The notes beneath the pieces were generated by a model. The model did no database searches. It was not told where the DNA came from and was given only the letters and a program-made list of their open reading frames with translations. 64,000 nt of DNA. Source: Escallonia rubra (Eukaryota; Streptophyta; Magnoliopsida; Escalloniales; Escalloniaceae). The stretch covers positions 106,908 to 170,907 of the forward strand of contig JAVXUO010000643.1 in the NCBI GenBank assembly GCA_033065855.1, written 5' to 3'. Made by a program: the position numbers and the translations under genes. Each line of letters begins with the position of its first letter. The stretch's first letter is position 1. This document shows positions 33,596 through 46,936 of this stretch, piece by piece.

Positions 33596-36500
33596 ATGGG
33601 GCATAGACAATTCCCCAACTCTTTTCATATGTCGGGGTTCAACCAACACCATGGCCGCTATCATTCATCTTCAGAACACTCGTACATTTCAATGGGTAAT
33701 GATTCTTAAAGTTACTTGCTGAAGGAATAAATAGATTTGTTAGGAAGTAAATAATTAAGTGTCAACTCTACTGTTACAGCAGGGATTTCTGCTTAGTTTA
33801 TTAATTTCTTTGGTACTGGGTTTTTTCATCATTAAAAATTGCTTTAGTGGCTTGTCTTAACAGCAAATTTTCTGTTCCAGCAATGACCCTCTGCTTAATT
33901 CATCATTTGATACTTGCTAGTAGCAGGAGCATTAATGTATCATTCTCCATAAAGAATCACAATTTCTTTTTTGTTGAAAATATTAGAGAAAATGGAGATC
34001 TGTAAGTTTATATTTCAGCCTCCCAAGATATAGGATTAAGTTTCTACATGAGAAACAAGAATGTTTTGGAGAATTACTGATTAAGTTTTGAACTTTTCTT
34101 TTGTCCTCTGGAATGGCAAGTATTGTTGTTTCCCTGCCAAATACTATTCGAGTTGATTGGTGCAGTTTCGGATTTTAATTGATTCTCTTTTTATTCATTG
34201 TTCTCTCTTGGCGTTCGGCCCTTAAAACTTGACACTCTTGGTACCATGACTTGCGCACAAAGTACAACCATGCTTAGGTAGAAAGTGCATAGCTGTTGTA
34301 CATAGGTTTACCATAATATGTAGTTTAGCGCCATAGGATCATCAAATCCTAACTGTTAATTTTTAACTTGGCTATACATATGTGTCCAAAAAGGTTAGTC
34401 CTATTCCATTTCATAAATTTTTATGCGATCAACAGCATAAATTGGCAATTCTCTTCTCTTCAGGAAGGGCTGTTAATCCAGAACATGGATCTTATATATC
34501 TCAATCGGGTAATATGCTAGCTGGTCGAATATACTGTGAGAATGTCGAAGGCAGAGCGAGCGAGTATTCGTCCTCGAGCTTCAGCGTGGAAGTACAACAT
34601 CTTCCACCAGCTAATTCAGCCCCATCTTATAATCCCTACCCACAGGCATCAGCTTCTGGACACTTGTATGTAGACCCAAATGGTAATGTCGGCCACGTGC
34701 ATCCTAATTACCACACCAGACAAGGTATGCATGATGTTCAGGGTGGTGCACTAGATACTTATATAGGCAATGCAAGGGGAGCATTCAAAAGAAAAAGCTG
34801 GGGAATTTCTGGAGCCTGTGAGAGCGGCAGCACGAGTAGATCTTATGGTGCAGGAAGTTCCTCTGGCTCTTCTCAGATGCTGCCGGGAAAGCCATCTTCA
34901 GATTATCAAAGCATCCCTCTAGATACTTTTGGCTTACCTCAATGTAGCGGCACTGGTGAAGAATCAATGAGGAATGTTAGAAGTCGATCTATACTTGATT
35001 GCGAGCCTACCACTATGAGAACTCATCTACCAAGACATCCTTTCCAACACTACCATTCAACAACCAGAGTAACACACCATTCTGGCATGGTGGACCTTTC
35101 ACATTCCAATGCTGATGCAGCTGCAGCCAGTTGGGAGTGGAGCTCAATTCCTCTTTCTGCCGCTGCTCATGGTTGAATCACTGTTCCTGGTTCATTGAAG
35201 CTATATTTCCTTTTTTTCTTTGTATTTCTTGCTTTTCTAATTGGGGTGCTAAAGCATTTCAGATATTAATGGCCCAAACCGTGAAACAAATCGGTTTCTC
35301 ATAGGAGGAAGTGGCGCAGATATCAGCGGCTGCCACCACAATTCTTTTTCTAGCACAAGTCATACTTCTTCACAATATCTTCATGGTCCTCGTATCCAGG
35401 TTGCAAGGGAAGAGCGGAGTAGTCATTCTCGAAGAGCTACACCTTCATACGGGAGTGGTCTAATCTGCTCCCACTTGGGACATGAAGCTGCTTTTTCAGA
35501 TAGTGGTCTTTCACATGCTGAAAGTTCCTCTTCCAGATATGCAAGGCAGTCTTTTACTGGAGGATGGCACAGCAGTTACAGGAGTGGAAGGTCAAGAATA
35601 GCTCCCGAGAGAATCCAATCAACTTCTAGGGTTGTGGATGCCCATGATAGATTGGGTTCTGAGGTGTGTAATATTTCTTTATATTGTTACTTTTCTGCTA
35701 AAACTGAAAAGGGCAGATTTAGGAACCTCCTTGATTACTGTAGGCAACTGGTGAAGGAGAGCCGAGTTTCGTTCATCATCTACTGATAGCGTAAATCAGT
35801 AAGGACTGATCTGCAATAAGGTTGTTTATAGGTCGGTTGGTCCCACCCTTGATTCAAATGATGAGCTAAGCAGTTCGAGATTTAAGGAACCTAGCAATTT
35901 GAATTGAAATAAGAGTTGGGTATGTTCCCAGTATAAAGTAGCATATGAGCTGGGATTATCTTTGTTGACTCTCAGATTTTAAATAAAAGGCAAAAACAGT
36001 TTAATATTTCGAGGCCTTTTCTTTCCTATGACACTATTACCCAGACAAATCTTTCTTCAGCATACAGTTGTTATACTTGTAAGACAGTATTTGATTTGTA
36101 AGCCCCCTTTTAAACTTGTATAAAATTTCCACTCCAGTTGATTGGCTTGTTGGCTTCAGATACAGATTTTTTAGTAGGTAGACGCGATTTCAGGAAGGTT
36201 TTTCAACTCTGAGCATGCAGCAGAAATTTGTCAATCACTTGGAAAGGCTTCTCCTTACATTGCAATTACACTGGAGAGTAGATGTGCAAGTACTTTATAT
36301 AATTCATTTGAATTGAATAGTTAATGACCTTGTTTCTTTTTTCCACTCCTGTGCAGGCTCCCATGATGGTGGGTCGTTCCTATTATGATGATTCCAGAAG
36401 TTTGCTTGATCAGTACAGAGACATGAGGCTAGATATTGACAGCATGAGTTATGAGGTAATATTGCACTCTCCTTTATTTGCCTGATAATCTTCTAGCATT

Positions 36501-37629
36501 GTATTTGATATTAAATATTTGCTTTGGCAGGAACTTCTTTCTCTTGGTGAAAGGATAGGGGATGTCAGCACGGGTATATCTGAAGATATGATGTCAAAGT
36601 GTGTGATGGAAAAAGCATATTGTTCGTTGAATGAAAATTGTAATGATGGAGTCTGTGCTATCTGTCTTGTAAGTAATTACTTCTCTATTTTTTTGTCAAT
36701 AAAGAGGACAAAGATGCACAATTTGCTGAACACAGGCCTATGATTATATTGTTAACGCCATGCATTTAGATTGCATTCTAGGTGGCCCTTCAGATTAATA
36801 AATAGTCGAATAATTTGTTAATATTGGTCTAACTGATTTTGAAATTTAAGATGATTTAACGTTGCATGTCAAACGGTGAGATGCTTGTCCTTGCGACTGG
36901 CAACTGGCAAGGAGTATTGAGGTAGAAATTAAGGACACTGTCAATCTGATACCAAAGGTTTTTTATGGCCTTTTTTTCATTCCTTGTCAATAAAGAAGGC
37001 CGAGTAGTTAATGTTATTGGCAGCTTTTGTCTTATTCTTGGCTATTAGACCAGAATTTTGGTTTGAAACAAACTACCAAATACAGCATACTAATCTTATG
37101 TCTGGTTCTTCTAATTATACAAACATAAGAAGGCTCTCTGATACAGTTTCTTTTGTAAGAGGAAGAGGTTTTTTAATCTCTTTATGTGAACTGTTTGACT
37201 TAAAATCTTTTAATATTTGGGAATTCTATGTAGATGTGGTCCATTCGAAGCTCAAGGGTAAGAATTAAATATCAATTGTCCCCTTGGAACACTGAGCTTG
37301 TGATACTTTTGCAAGAAGTAAATATGAAAGTGGCTTCTCACTCGCTGCAGATATTATTCGTCACACCCCAGTCCAGCCAAGTTTTTCCCTTTTCATTTCT
37401 TGCTGTATAATTTCACATTTTGTGATCTTTAGAAAGCTGTAACTGACTTCCACGTCTTGTTTGCTACTGCCATTTGCAGGAAGAGTACAAGGATGAAGAG
37501 CGGGTTGGGACTTTGACAAACTGCGGACATGATTACCATGTGGGCTGCATTAGAAAGTGGTTGGTGATGAAGAATGTCTGCCCTATCTGCAAGGCTGCTG
37601 CTCTTATAGAGAACCCAAGACAGTTATAA
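33596..37629 (+). CDS. RING-H2 E3 ubiquitin ligase (RHG1A/ZFP1/MBR-like), six coding exons
   Basis: Coding exons: 33596-33695, 34464-35171, 35263-35663, 36357-36455, 36531-36668, 37480-37629. All are GT-AG and in frame, giving 531 residues. The product begins MGHRQFPNSF, the usual start in this plant family, has a long Ser/Gly/His-rich disordered middle (FKRKSWGISGACESGSTSRS, PLDTFGLPQCSG), then the conserved block YRDMRLDIDSMSYEELLSLG ERIGDVSTG. It ends with a C-terminal RING-H2 domain: C478, C481, C497, H499, H502, C505, C516, C519 (CAIC, CGHDYHVGC, CPIC). All eight zinc ligands of the C3H2C3 pattern are present, so E2 binding and ubiquitin transfer are expected. The third coding exon's donor (G|GTTGAA) is weak but needed for the frame. 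The first coding exon is preceded by an acceptor at 33558, so the 5' UTR is spliced. Substrate and exact orthology are unknown. Confidence 0.92.
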
Positions 37630-37912
37630 GTTTGATCAATAGATAGTTATAACTTGTGTTTATGCTTGTAAATTTAATTGTATCGGTCCTCTTTAAGGGG
37701 GAAGTCATGCTGATTGCTAGAAAGAAAGAACCTTGGTTTATAGTTCCATTTACATTTCTTTTGCACATCAAAAGAGCTTCTTGTCATTTCCCGTATAGCA
37801 AGGACGAAGGATCTCACGCACCGACCGCTCGGGTTAATGTCAAATGCTAACAAAGTTTATTTGAAAGTTTATCATATTCTTCGTGATGACCCATTTCATT
37901 TCCCTCAAATCA
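37630..37912. terminator. Shared 3' region of two convergent genes
   Basis: Only 283 bp separate the stop codons of the RING-H2 gene (+) and the MLO gene (-). Both 3' UTRs and polyadenylation sites must lie in or beyond this interval, so overlap of the two transcripts is likely. No single poly(A) signal could be chosen with confidence. Confidence 0.5.
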
Positions 37913-38809
37913 TCACCTCTTGTCCGCAAATGAGAAAATCCTTGCAGAACCAATTTCGATTTCATGTTGAGCACAGACGGGATGCGGTGCTGGAGGCAGT
38001 TGGGTTGAGATTGGTTCGTGCAATTCATGTTCTCGAGGATCGCTGGGCGGTACGTTTCGTGAGGTTTCATCATTCACATCATGGTTGTGTAATATGTTTT
38101 CACTGCCCCAAAGAGCTTCATTATCAGCATTGGATGTTCTGGGTGATGTTTGAGCACTGGTGTTTTGGTAGCTGTGTAGAAGATGAACTGGGGACATGCC
38201 CTGCATTGGGGTTGCAGGCCTACTCGAGAACGGTGTGCTGTGTTTTGGGTGTTTTTTGGCCGTCTGGTGCCAGTTTCTTAATGCTGTTGCTACTTGGTCA
38301 CTGAAGATTGTTGGTTTCATAGCTGAGCCCATCTGAGAAAATCAAATCAAGGAAGAAAGTTACGGCAACAGCCACAGCCACAGTATTTCTTTGTCCTCAT
38401 TTTTGTTTTGTTTCTTAGGAAAAATTTGACAATTAAATGAAAGCACCTTTTAGTTATTTTAAGCTGCTTACAAAAAATGTTCTCTTTTATACAAAAAACA
38501 TTTTAGATTTCTTCTCATGCTCCACTGCAGGCTGCAGCTCCAAGTGAAAAGATAAGGTTAATGGAGTTTCAGAAGAAAAAAGATGAAATTAATTTGGTAC
38601 CAGATAAAGTGGGAGTAGAAAAAGATGAACAAGGACCAGGAAATGAAAATACTATACACAAAATGAGCTCGTTTCGATAGGATGGAAAATTAAAAGCATG
38701 AAAAGTTAATGATTTGAGTTTTTATCCTCTTAAATGTCTATTCATTGCATATGGTAAATCTATCGATGTCGTCTCTTTTATTCCTCTTTTTCTCTTCAGT
38801 TAACCAAGC

Positions 38810-38847
<38 letters not shown>

Positions 38848-41800
38848 AAGAGGAAGACATCCACCCTTCCTTGTCGATGAAAATTTGGAGAGATGATACC
38901 CTATTTTTCCATCCTCTCTACCGACCAAAAGCATAAATTTGATGCCAATATATCAAAATGCCCTAAAATCTCCTAAGGAAATGTATTCTTGAGTGCCTTG
39001 ATCATTGCGAAAACTGTACTTGCTTTTTTACGATGAAATGCTACACCTATGCCACTTCTTAAAAGGATTTGACGTCTAATACGAATGATTCTTAAAAAGA
39101 CAAAACCAACTTTGAATTGATTCATTCTTGTTAAACATGGTAACATTATAAGGTCCAATTATAAAAAGTTTAAACTTTTGAAGCAAGTGATAACTTGATG
39201 GTATAGAACTTTGTTTTGACAAGGTCTTGTGTTCAATTCTTTTCATGTAATCTCCCTTTATTTTTTAGTGCAGTTTGCACTTTATTATTTGTGTACCAGA
39301 TGCGGTGCACCTTGATTTGTCTTCCCACAAGGAGTGTTCAGCATGATAATAATATTGTTGAGCCCATTCTCTTATTAAGCAAGTGGTAACTTAACCATAT
39401 ATACCAGCTAATTTCCAGCTAAAATGTTGCATAAATAGCATACGGTGCCATTCAAGCAGACCCTTGCTCACCTGTGTCACCAAGGCATAGAGAGGGAAAG
39501 TCACATAGCTGCAAAGAAACTGTATGATGAACCTGAGATGACCATAATATGCATTATAGCAAAATTTTGTACCTTGGAACCCCAACCCCCAAACCTACAG
39601 AAAATTGGACAACAGAAACTTAAGCTCACCCCATTGATAGCCTGATAATTACATCTTCAAGGTGCTTGTGGTAGCAAGACCGCAAACCAAATTCATACTG
39701 AAATAGATGAACACAATGTTTAGAGGGGAAAGCCTCTACTTCTGGTAGTTTTGCATCTGAAAATTCAAAACAATGCTCGCGGCCAAGGACAATTTCGGAT
39801 CGCCCAAAATAATAAAACCAAGTATTGTTATATATGTTTTGAGTAGATTTGCTTACCCAACTCCACATAAAGAAGGCCAGTTGAAATGCATTCTACAGAA
39901 CACAGAGAAGAGAGAATCACCAAGTTAACCTATGCTCAAGGCCAATATCAAGTGCACTCTTGACCGATAATAACTCATAGAATTAAGGTGAGAGGTAGTA
40001 CCAGGAAGAGAACGAAATTAATCAAGAAGAGGATGAAGCGAGGGCGGTTGAACCAGAAGAGGTCATCTCCTGGCTCAACTACTGGTATACCCCTGATCAC
40101 ACCTTTTTCTTGAGCTCTCACTCCCATCTTAGTTATGATCACCTGTAGTTTCGTCCCCACTAATAGGATTATCTGCATTATTTGAAATTCACTGTCAGCA
40201 CCATTTTTCTTTGGTGGCGGGTGGGTGAAGATCAATGCAATGGCTACTTATGGTGATTTGCTTACAATCAGGGGGAGAAAGGGCAACCAAAAGTACGAAT
40301 ACCAGCCTGTTCATAAAAGAAACTGTGTCAAGCTATGCTTCAAGACGCGTAAACACATGTTATTTTGACGAGCGAAATTTTCGCACCTGAACTGCTTACC
40401 ATGGGTATTTGCGAGAAGAAACAACACAGCAGAGAACCATAGTACAGGACTGCACATACAGAGATGAACTGGTTTAACTTCGGCTCCAGGTGGAGTTATG
40501 AAGATGACATACAACCAAAAAGATGTGCAAATACTTCCGGTGGTTGAAATTAACCAACCTTATCCCAACCACAAGTTTGAAATCATCTTCAAGTGATCTG
40601 CTGATGTACTTCTGGAAATCAAATCTTACTTCACTTTGTGGAGCTAAATGTGCCTGCAGGTATGCCCACAATATCACTTTATCTGATAAATACGAATTGG
40701 AAAACCCAAACAAACTATTTAGATCTGGTATTTAACGAAACTATACTATTTTCCATTGATCTTACTGTGATAAAGCCATGTCTAAGGGTCAAGTAATCGA
40801 CTTTTGCAACTGATGTGACAAATTGTCTGAAGAAACACACCTACATGTCACAAGTTCAGAACCACGATACATTAGCTACAGAAGAACAAACTCAAATCAA
40901 TTTTCCGAGCTATTACATCAGTCCCAATGCTGTTGTTTATTCAACTTCTCAACTACTGTGCGTGATACATTACTTCGTTGATACATAGCTACTAGTGTTC
41001 CATTGTGGCATGAAGGTCGAGTTAGATACATGAAAGTAGGTAGTCAAAGGCTGCATAAGTCATCTAACCTACAAATCATACAATAGCAAAAGCCTCTTGC
41101 GTTGGATTTCCCTTTTTGGCATCACTTTTTACTTTCTGCCCACGAATTTTGGTTACCATGCGAGCACAGAAAACCTATTCATGATTTATGTTGATAATGC
41201 TTCAAATAGTGAAAAAATACAAAAAAAATGGAACAGAGACAAGTGCAAAGTGTATCGACGAGTGTTGTGCCTTTGACCGTGGATTTTATCTTGGTGGATT
41301 CCTCACCGTGATGGTGAGGGCACGCGTTCTACACATGACTTTGAGAATTGACTTACAAATGTTATACAAAGGCCAAACAACACATGTTTCATGCAAGTTC
41401 TTGCAGTTGATAACTTTATGTAACTATCCGCACTAAGTTTACATATGACTTCAGAGTAACAAATGTCTTACAAAAACCATACAGCTACAGCATATCACTT
41501 ATTGTACAGCACCCTTTAATTGGCTGAATATTTAAGTTGGGGTGCGTGCAGAAAATATTATCCGGTTACCAATGGTTCGAAAAAGATTTAAGTTTGAGGC
41601 CAACCAACCGAGCATGTTGATGTCAAAAAGTGTACCTTTAGTTGTTTTTCATAACTCTCTTGTTCATGTAAGTGAACTCTGAACTTTTAAGTAAGATTAG
41701 TCATAAATCTATGCCTGAAGAAAGTGAAGTTTTAAGAACTTACTGTCCATAGGAGAGACGATGACTTGCTCCAGAAACTCAAATGCCTACGTCCAAACGT

Positions 41801-43555
41801 TGTTTCCCTAGCAAACCTGAACCTATGGGGATCTGCAGCAAATTATAAGCCAAATAAATTTTCTATCATAAAAGCGAATCATTTGCTTCTAATATGTCCC
41901 TTGATTGAGTTTTTTGTTTTCCTTTTTTTACTCTTTTTTTTTGGTACTTAACTTGCTGATTGATAGTAGATATGAGACTAATGTGAATTTGGAGGTTAGG
42001 AGTGCACCTTTGATCCAAAAATATATGCAACAAACTTATTGATTGTAGAAAAAGAGAAGGGCTATCAACATGCTTAATTTCGTCGAATGGTGCACTGCCC
42101 ACAAGATTTTTCAATCATTTAGCAGAGTGAACTGACCGTTGTAGAAATGATACTCCGTTGTCTTGGTTTCATCTTCCCAGGCCTTCCATTTCCTCATCTG
42201 CATTGCAAACAAACTCCCTTTTAGTAAAATGATTATCAGTTTTGTGATTTCACTACAAAATTAACTACAAAGCACAGCCTAATTTCTTAAGTGCACATGA
42301 ATATACCTTGAGTCTGCCTAAACCCAATGTTATGATACAGTAGAGAACATGAAAAACGGCTAGCACAAAGATGAAGATATGGAGCTGGTATATCCCGTAT
42401 GCAGACACAAATTGAACTTTGCCCTGCAAAAGTAGAGATTCAAAATCACAAAATACCAACGGTAATAGCAGCAATTCACTAAGGGTGTGTCTGACAAAGT
42501 TTTTGTTTTGAGTCTTGGTTTTTGAAAAACCAAAACTAGTTGTGGTTTTTATTTTGGACAAAAACTCATAGGTGTTTGATAGAAAGTTTGTCAAAATCAG
42601 TTTTCACAATACTACATACCTACTCGCAAGCCTCACACACAGATTCACTAAAGTAAACGTTAAGTCTATTTTGATCACAAACTAAAAGACGCTCACTATC
42701 CAATGCATCCTACCAGAACAACGTTTCTTACCTTTGCTGCACAAGAGTCTTCATATTCTGAGTCTGAAAATCTGTCTTTCTGACAAGGATGCCAAGAGTT
42801 TCCAACACTCTTGGGAATACATATCTTAGAAATGAGGTCTTGTCCCACTGTAAGGAGCAATGATATGAACCCTAGTAGCATCAGCTCTATGCATACACAA
42901 CAACCCAAAGCAACAACAAAAACTTAGTACCCAAGATGCCAACATTAAATGATTTAGAAGCAATTAATAATGTTGAGAAGATGGTTTACCAGATTTGATC
43001 TTTTCGAGTGCTTCGTAGAGAGCTCGTTTATGTTTATTCTTCAGCCACTGCAAGAGGGTGTAAGAAGTCATGAGTATGAAAAAAGATAGGAAACTAGAAC
43101 TGCATACTAAAAACCAATATTAAATCTAGGGAACCAATCTACTTCTAAAGTGGGAGTTCTAGCGAGATTCTAAGTGCATTTGTTACAGTCCATTTTAGCA
43201 AATGCCCAGCTCAACCGCGTGCTTCAAAGTAGCGGAAGTTGTAGGCTCATCAAAGTGCACGCGATCAAGCGGTCCATTTTATGGTGTTGGGCAACCACAA
43301 AAGTGTTTTAGAAGAAAGACGTATTCAGTGTTTAGGAGCATTAGAACTTTGTCTTGGCAATGGCAAAATAATACAAGAATGAAAAAAACTAATCATAGAA
43401 TTTAGAGTTGGTTCTCATATATGAAAAAGTGAGAATACCGAGGCAACGACATGAATGAGATGCTCAATGACGATAGAAATAGCAACCAGCACAAAAAAGA
43501 CCACAGCGACAGACCATGTTGGGGTCTCCTCTAGACTACGCTTGGCCCCTGCCAT
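37913..43555 (-). CDS. MLO: MLO-like seven-transmembrane protein, fifteen coding exons
   Basis: Exons in coding order: 43439-43555, 42990-43047, 42732-42886, 42307-42423, 42137-42197, 41744-41832, 40766-40840, 40559-40653, 40400-40449, 40266-40306, 40002-40172, 39857-39892, 39630-39697, 39472-39532, 37913-38332. All introns are GT-AG and the total is 537 residues. MLO landmarks in order: [34 protein letters not shown], paired cysteines with [102 protein letters not shown]-terminal calmodulin-binding helix lies at about 410-427 ([15 protein letters not shown]). The motifs resemble the MLO4/11/14 (clade I) group, tied to root growth responses rather than mildew susceptibility; this clade call is inference. 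The gene looks intact and converges on the RING-H2 gene 283 bp away. Confidence 0.93.
38812..38844. repeat. (GA)n microsatellite in the last MLO intron
   Basis: A GA dinucleotide run of about 30 bp lies in the intron between the last two MLO exons. Confidence 0.95.
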
Positions 43556-44909
43556 GATCAGAAAGTAAAACTGTATCTTGTATCGACGCAAAATCACTTT
43601 GAAAATATTGAAGCCGGGAAATGCTAGAAGTAAAGACGAGAGAGAGGAGGTTTCTGCATGCATGCATGCTAGCTAACATATACAACTCCGAGTTTATGTA
43701 GTAGAGAGTGGACGAGAGGCAAAATATGATGAATTTTGCCAACTTGTTTTTTGGTACAAAATTTTTGCCAACTTGTTGAGTCTACGGAGACATCACTCTC
43801 ACAGAGAGAGAGAGAGAGGGTACTTAAAACTGCAACGCGGCTAATAAGATGATGAAGGAGAAAGGGAAAAATGGGAAACGATTGGTTGCAACTGGGAGCG
43901 GGACGTATACTTGGTATATGAACCTTAATTGATGGTCCTTTCTAAGCTAAGCCTAGCTACTCAAGACACTGGCAATAGAGCATGGAATCAATAAATCAAC
44001 GACGCTGTCTTGAATGAGTGTTGCCCATGGCAGAAGGAACTAACATTTGTTAGTCAATTGGAATAGGTAGAGGAACAAAAGAGCTTAATTGTTGTTCCCG
44101 TTTGACTCTAACTTGCATCCTTACACGGAGCTAGACTTCTGTTCTATGAGTAAGTCAAGCATATAAATGAATTGAACATGACCCTGTTATATTTTGCTTG
44201 TTTAAATTGTCAGTATCTAACTCAAAGCGCGAATCAATACTAAAGGAAGCCCAAAAGGGAATGGAAGGAGAAGGTTAGGATGAAAGCAAATTTTCCCGAT
44301 GCAGAATTCACATTTTAAATAAGCTCCTCCCTCGTGTGTCTTCTGGCTTGTGCTCCATGCCTACATAATCATGGCGATTTGCTACCTACGAGTTGAGAAT
44401 GTGGAAAGATGAACATTACTTCGTCTTAGCAGAATACATAGAACAAGTCCATCGCAAGCGACCCTACTGAAGTGGTCCGAAACATGGTCCTGTAGATGAA
44501 AACACGCAAGTCACCCTACTAAGCTTGTTGACTAGGGAAACTATTAGTTTTGCTGAAGGATTAAATAAAGAAAGTGTTGATGGAAAAAGAGGAAAAGGTT
44601 TTGACTTTAGCATCGAGTGGCTTGGCTCCTTTGCCTATAGGATTTCCACAGAGATCTTTGACTGCTGAATTGTAGAATGTCAACGTGTTATTATGGCTGT
44701 TTTTGGTGGCCAAGAAACTGCATGGTAGAAAATGTGCAAAGAGCTTTAAAGAGAGAGAAATTAAAGAACTGGTCCAAAAAGCTAGCACCACAGAGGGATT
44801 TTGAGGGTTCAAGAATCAAACATTTTTGAAACATCATATGGATGATCAAGTGCGGAGGGATATTATCTGTAGCCTACATTGGGTGCCGTGGTTTGCATTA
44901 CTTGAGAGG
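43556..44909. other. Upstream region of the MLO gene
   Basis: This is 5' flank of the minus-strand MLO gene. A short (GA)n run lies at about 43801-43817. The region should hold the MLO promoter and 5' UTR, but no element stands out. A minus-strand open frame at 44561-44812 has no recognisable domain. Confidence 0.45.
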
Positions 44910-44918
44910 TTCTTTAAA

Positions 44919-46202
44919 GGGTTAATAGGAAATCTGTCCTTCACTTTTTTACCAATTTGCAAGTTACTCCTTTCCTTTTCGAATGTTACAACATCCGTCC
45001 CAATATATTTTCAATACCATAGAAGTATTGTTCCTTAGCTTTAATTTATTCCTGAAATGCCCCTTTAAGTGGGCATATGCATTGATTTGATTGACACTGA
45101 AAAACATATTTGACTCTATTGTTGGTGGTCGAGGTTGGTAAAGTTTCAGCAGAGTGGTGGTAGTGTTGGGTTGCGATAGCACTGATGAAGGCCATGGTGG
45201 CATTGGTGTGAAAGCGAAGGATTAGAAGGACCTCGTCGATAATAAGATGGAGACGGTCCCTGAGGGACACAATAAGGACAGAGGCAGTGCGGCAAAAGCT
45301 GTCCAGAGAGAATGGAGCGAGGCGAGGTGGTTTCTGTCTGGTGGCTTGATAGATGGTATGAACTCAAGTGAAGATTCAAAAAGTGAAGATTTTGATTGAG
45401 ATGTTTTGACTCTTCACTTCATTTAATTGGGCTAACTCTGCATTTCCACAAATTAATTTAATTACTCAAGATTGAACTGAGCGAGATTGAGTTATCAACC
45501 CGTCGTCATACCCATGTTGACTTTGAGATCTAGAAGAATTTTGGCTGCTGATGATGAAGAATACATAGGCAGGGGTGGTGACTGGTGGGTAGAGGTGGTG
45601 ATACCACGGGTGATGCATGGTCATTGTTATGGTGGATAGTGGCGGTGGCTCAAGAATGATGGCTAAATAATGGGTGGGTGGGTGGTTGATGTGGTTGTGG
45701 TGTTATGATGTGATGGAAGTTGTTGTGGTGGGTAGTTATTGATGAGTGGGGGCAGTGGTTGATGGGTAGTCGGCACTACGTGGGAGTTGGTTGCAACTGT
45801 TAACGAGAAAGTAGAGAAAACAAAACTCCGGTGAGGAATTGTGATGACCACATAAGCGCCATCGTAAGAGGGTGAAAGGTAGTTTTCAGTGCAAGATCGT
45901 GGCCATGTAGTTGTATTAATCGAGAATAGAAGAGAAATATAAACATTTGGACGAAAACAGAAAGTCTTGGCTTTTAATTATTTTAAACTTATGTACGTAA
46001 AATGACATTGACATTGTTTCCCATCATTTAGCACGTGCACCGTGAAAGCCCACTTAAAATATCATTTTAGGAAGGATTCACCTTTAGAAACAATATTGCA
46101 ACAATATTGAAAATGCGGTGAGAAAATTCTACACCCTTTGAAAATAGAGGGAGTTATTTGTAAATTACGGCAAAGTTAAAGGAACAGATTTGCAATTAAC
46201 TT
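44919..46202. mobile_element. Non-autonomous Mutator-like element, 1.28 kb
   Basis: The left end gggttaataggaaatctgtc and the inverted right end aagttaattgcaaatctgtt, with matching sequence continuing for about 45 bp, form imperfect terminal inverted repeats. The perfect 9-bp duplication ttctttaaa at 44910-44918 and 46203-46211 fits Mutator-type insertion. The middle is TGG/GGT-rich low-complexity sequence (about 45130-45800) with no transposase. Open frames on the minus strand there are compositional. Confidence 0.82.
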
Positions 46203-46329
46203 TTCTTTAAATTAAGCAAAGCGGAAATGTTCATTTATGTCACTAACTCGGCCGTGACCAAGGTCAACCTAATAGATAATTTGTGGATGTTTTGTGAGGT
46301 TCGAGAAACCGACTCAATATAAGTAAAAT

Positions 46330-46700
46330 CAACTACAACGAACCGACTTCTACACGTGTTTCCTATCCACGCGTCTAAGCAACCAGTTGCTTTCAAGCAT
46401 TGTTGGCTCCAACTTCTACACATGTTTTTGTGCCTCTTGTCTAACTCTTGTCTAAGCTAGTAGTTGCTTTCAAGCTTTTTTGGCTCCGACTTCCACATGT
46501 GCTTCCTTTCTTTATATCCTAGCGACCAGCTCTTGTCAAGAGTTATTGGCTCCGACTTCTAAACATGCTTTATTTTATTTTGTTTGGCGATTAGTTGCTT
46601 TCAAGCGTTGTTGACTCCGGCTCCAGGTAAAGATAGTTATTCACAGTTCCCTTTTTGATATTTCTCGGTGACTAGCTGCTTGCAAGCACGAGTGGCTCCA
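46330..46700 (+). repeat. Diverged tandem repeat, about 65-85-bp units
   Basis: The core agttgctttcaagc...ttggctccgacttctacacatg recurs at about 46386, 46456, 46522, 46588 and 46674 with variable spacing and many substitutions. It lies between a Mutator-like element and the solo copia LTR and encodes nothing recognisable. Confidence 0.75.
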
Positions 46701-46936
46701 GCTTTGGAGAGCATCTCTTTTCCTAACTACATTGGTCTCATTCCTTGTCAAAGGATTTGTAGAAAACCTTACAAAGGTCCGACCTCATATCTGTGTGATG
46801 TTTTGAGTCTGTCTTGTGGTTATGTCTGTGTTTCTTACTACAAAAATGTATTGTTTTCGATGATGCTCGCTGCAGACGAACACCCCAATTTTGTAATGTT
46901 TTATTTATTATTGTTGGGCTTTGTTGGTAATTAAGG

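Noticed and set aside
34785..34967. Minus-strand frame inside the RING-H2 gene's large exon
   Set aside because: It is a shadow of the coding exon at 34464-35171, which is supported by splice phase and family motifs.
45046..45379. Overlapping minus-strand Ser/His/Pro-rich frames
   Set aside because: They lie in TGG-rich filler of the MULE-type element, with no domain or conserved start.
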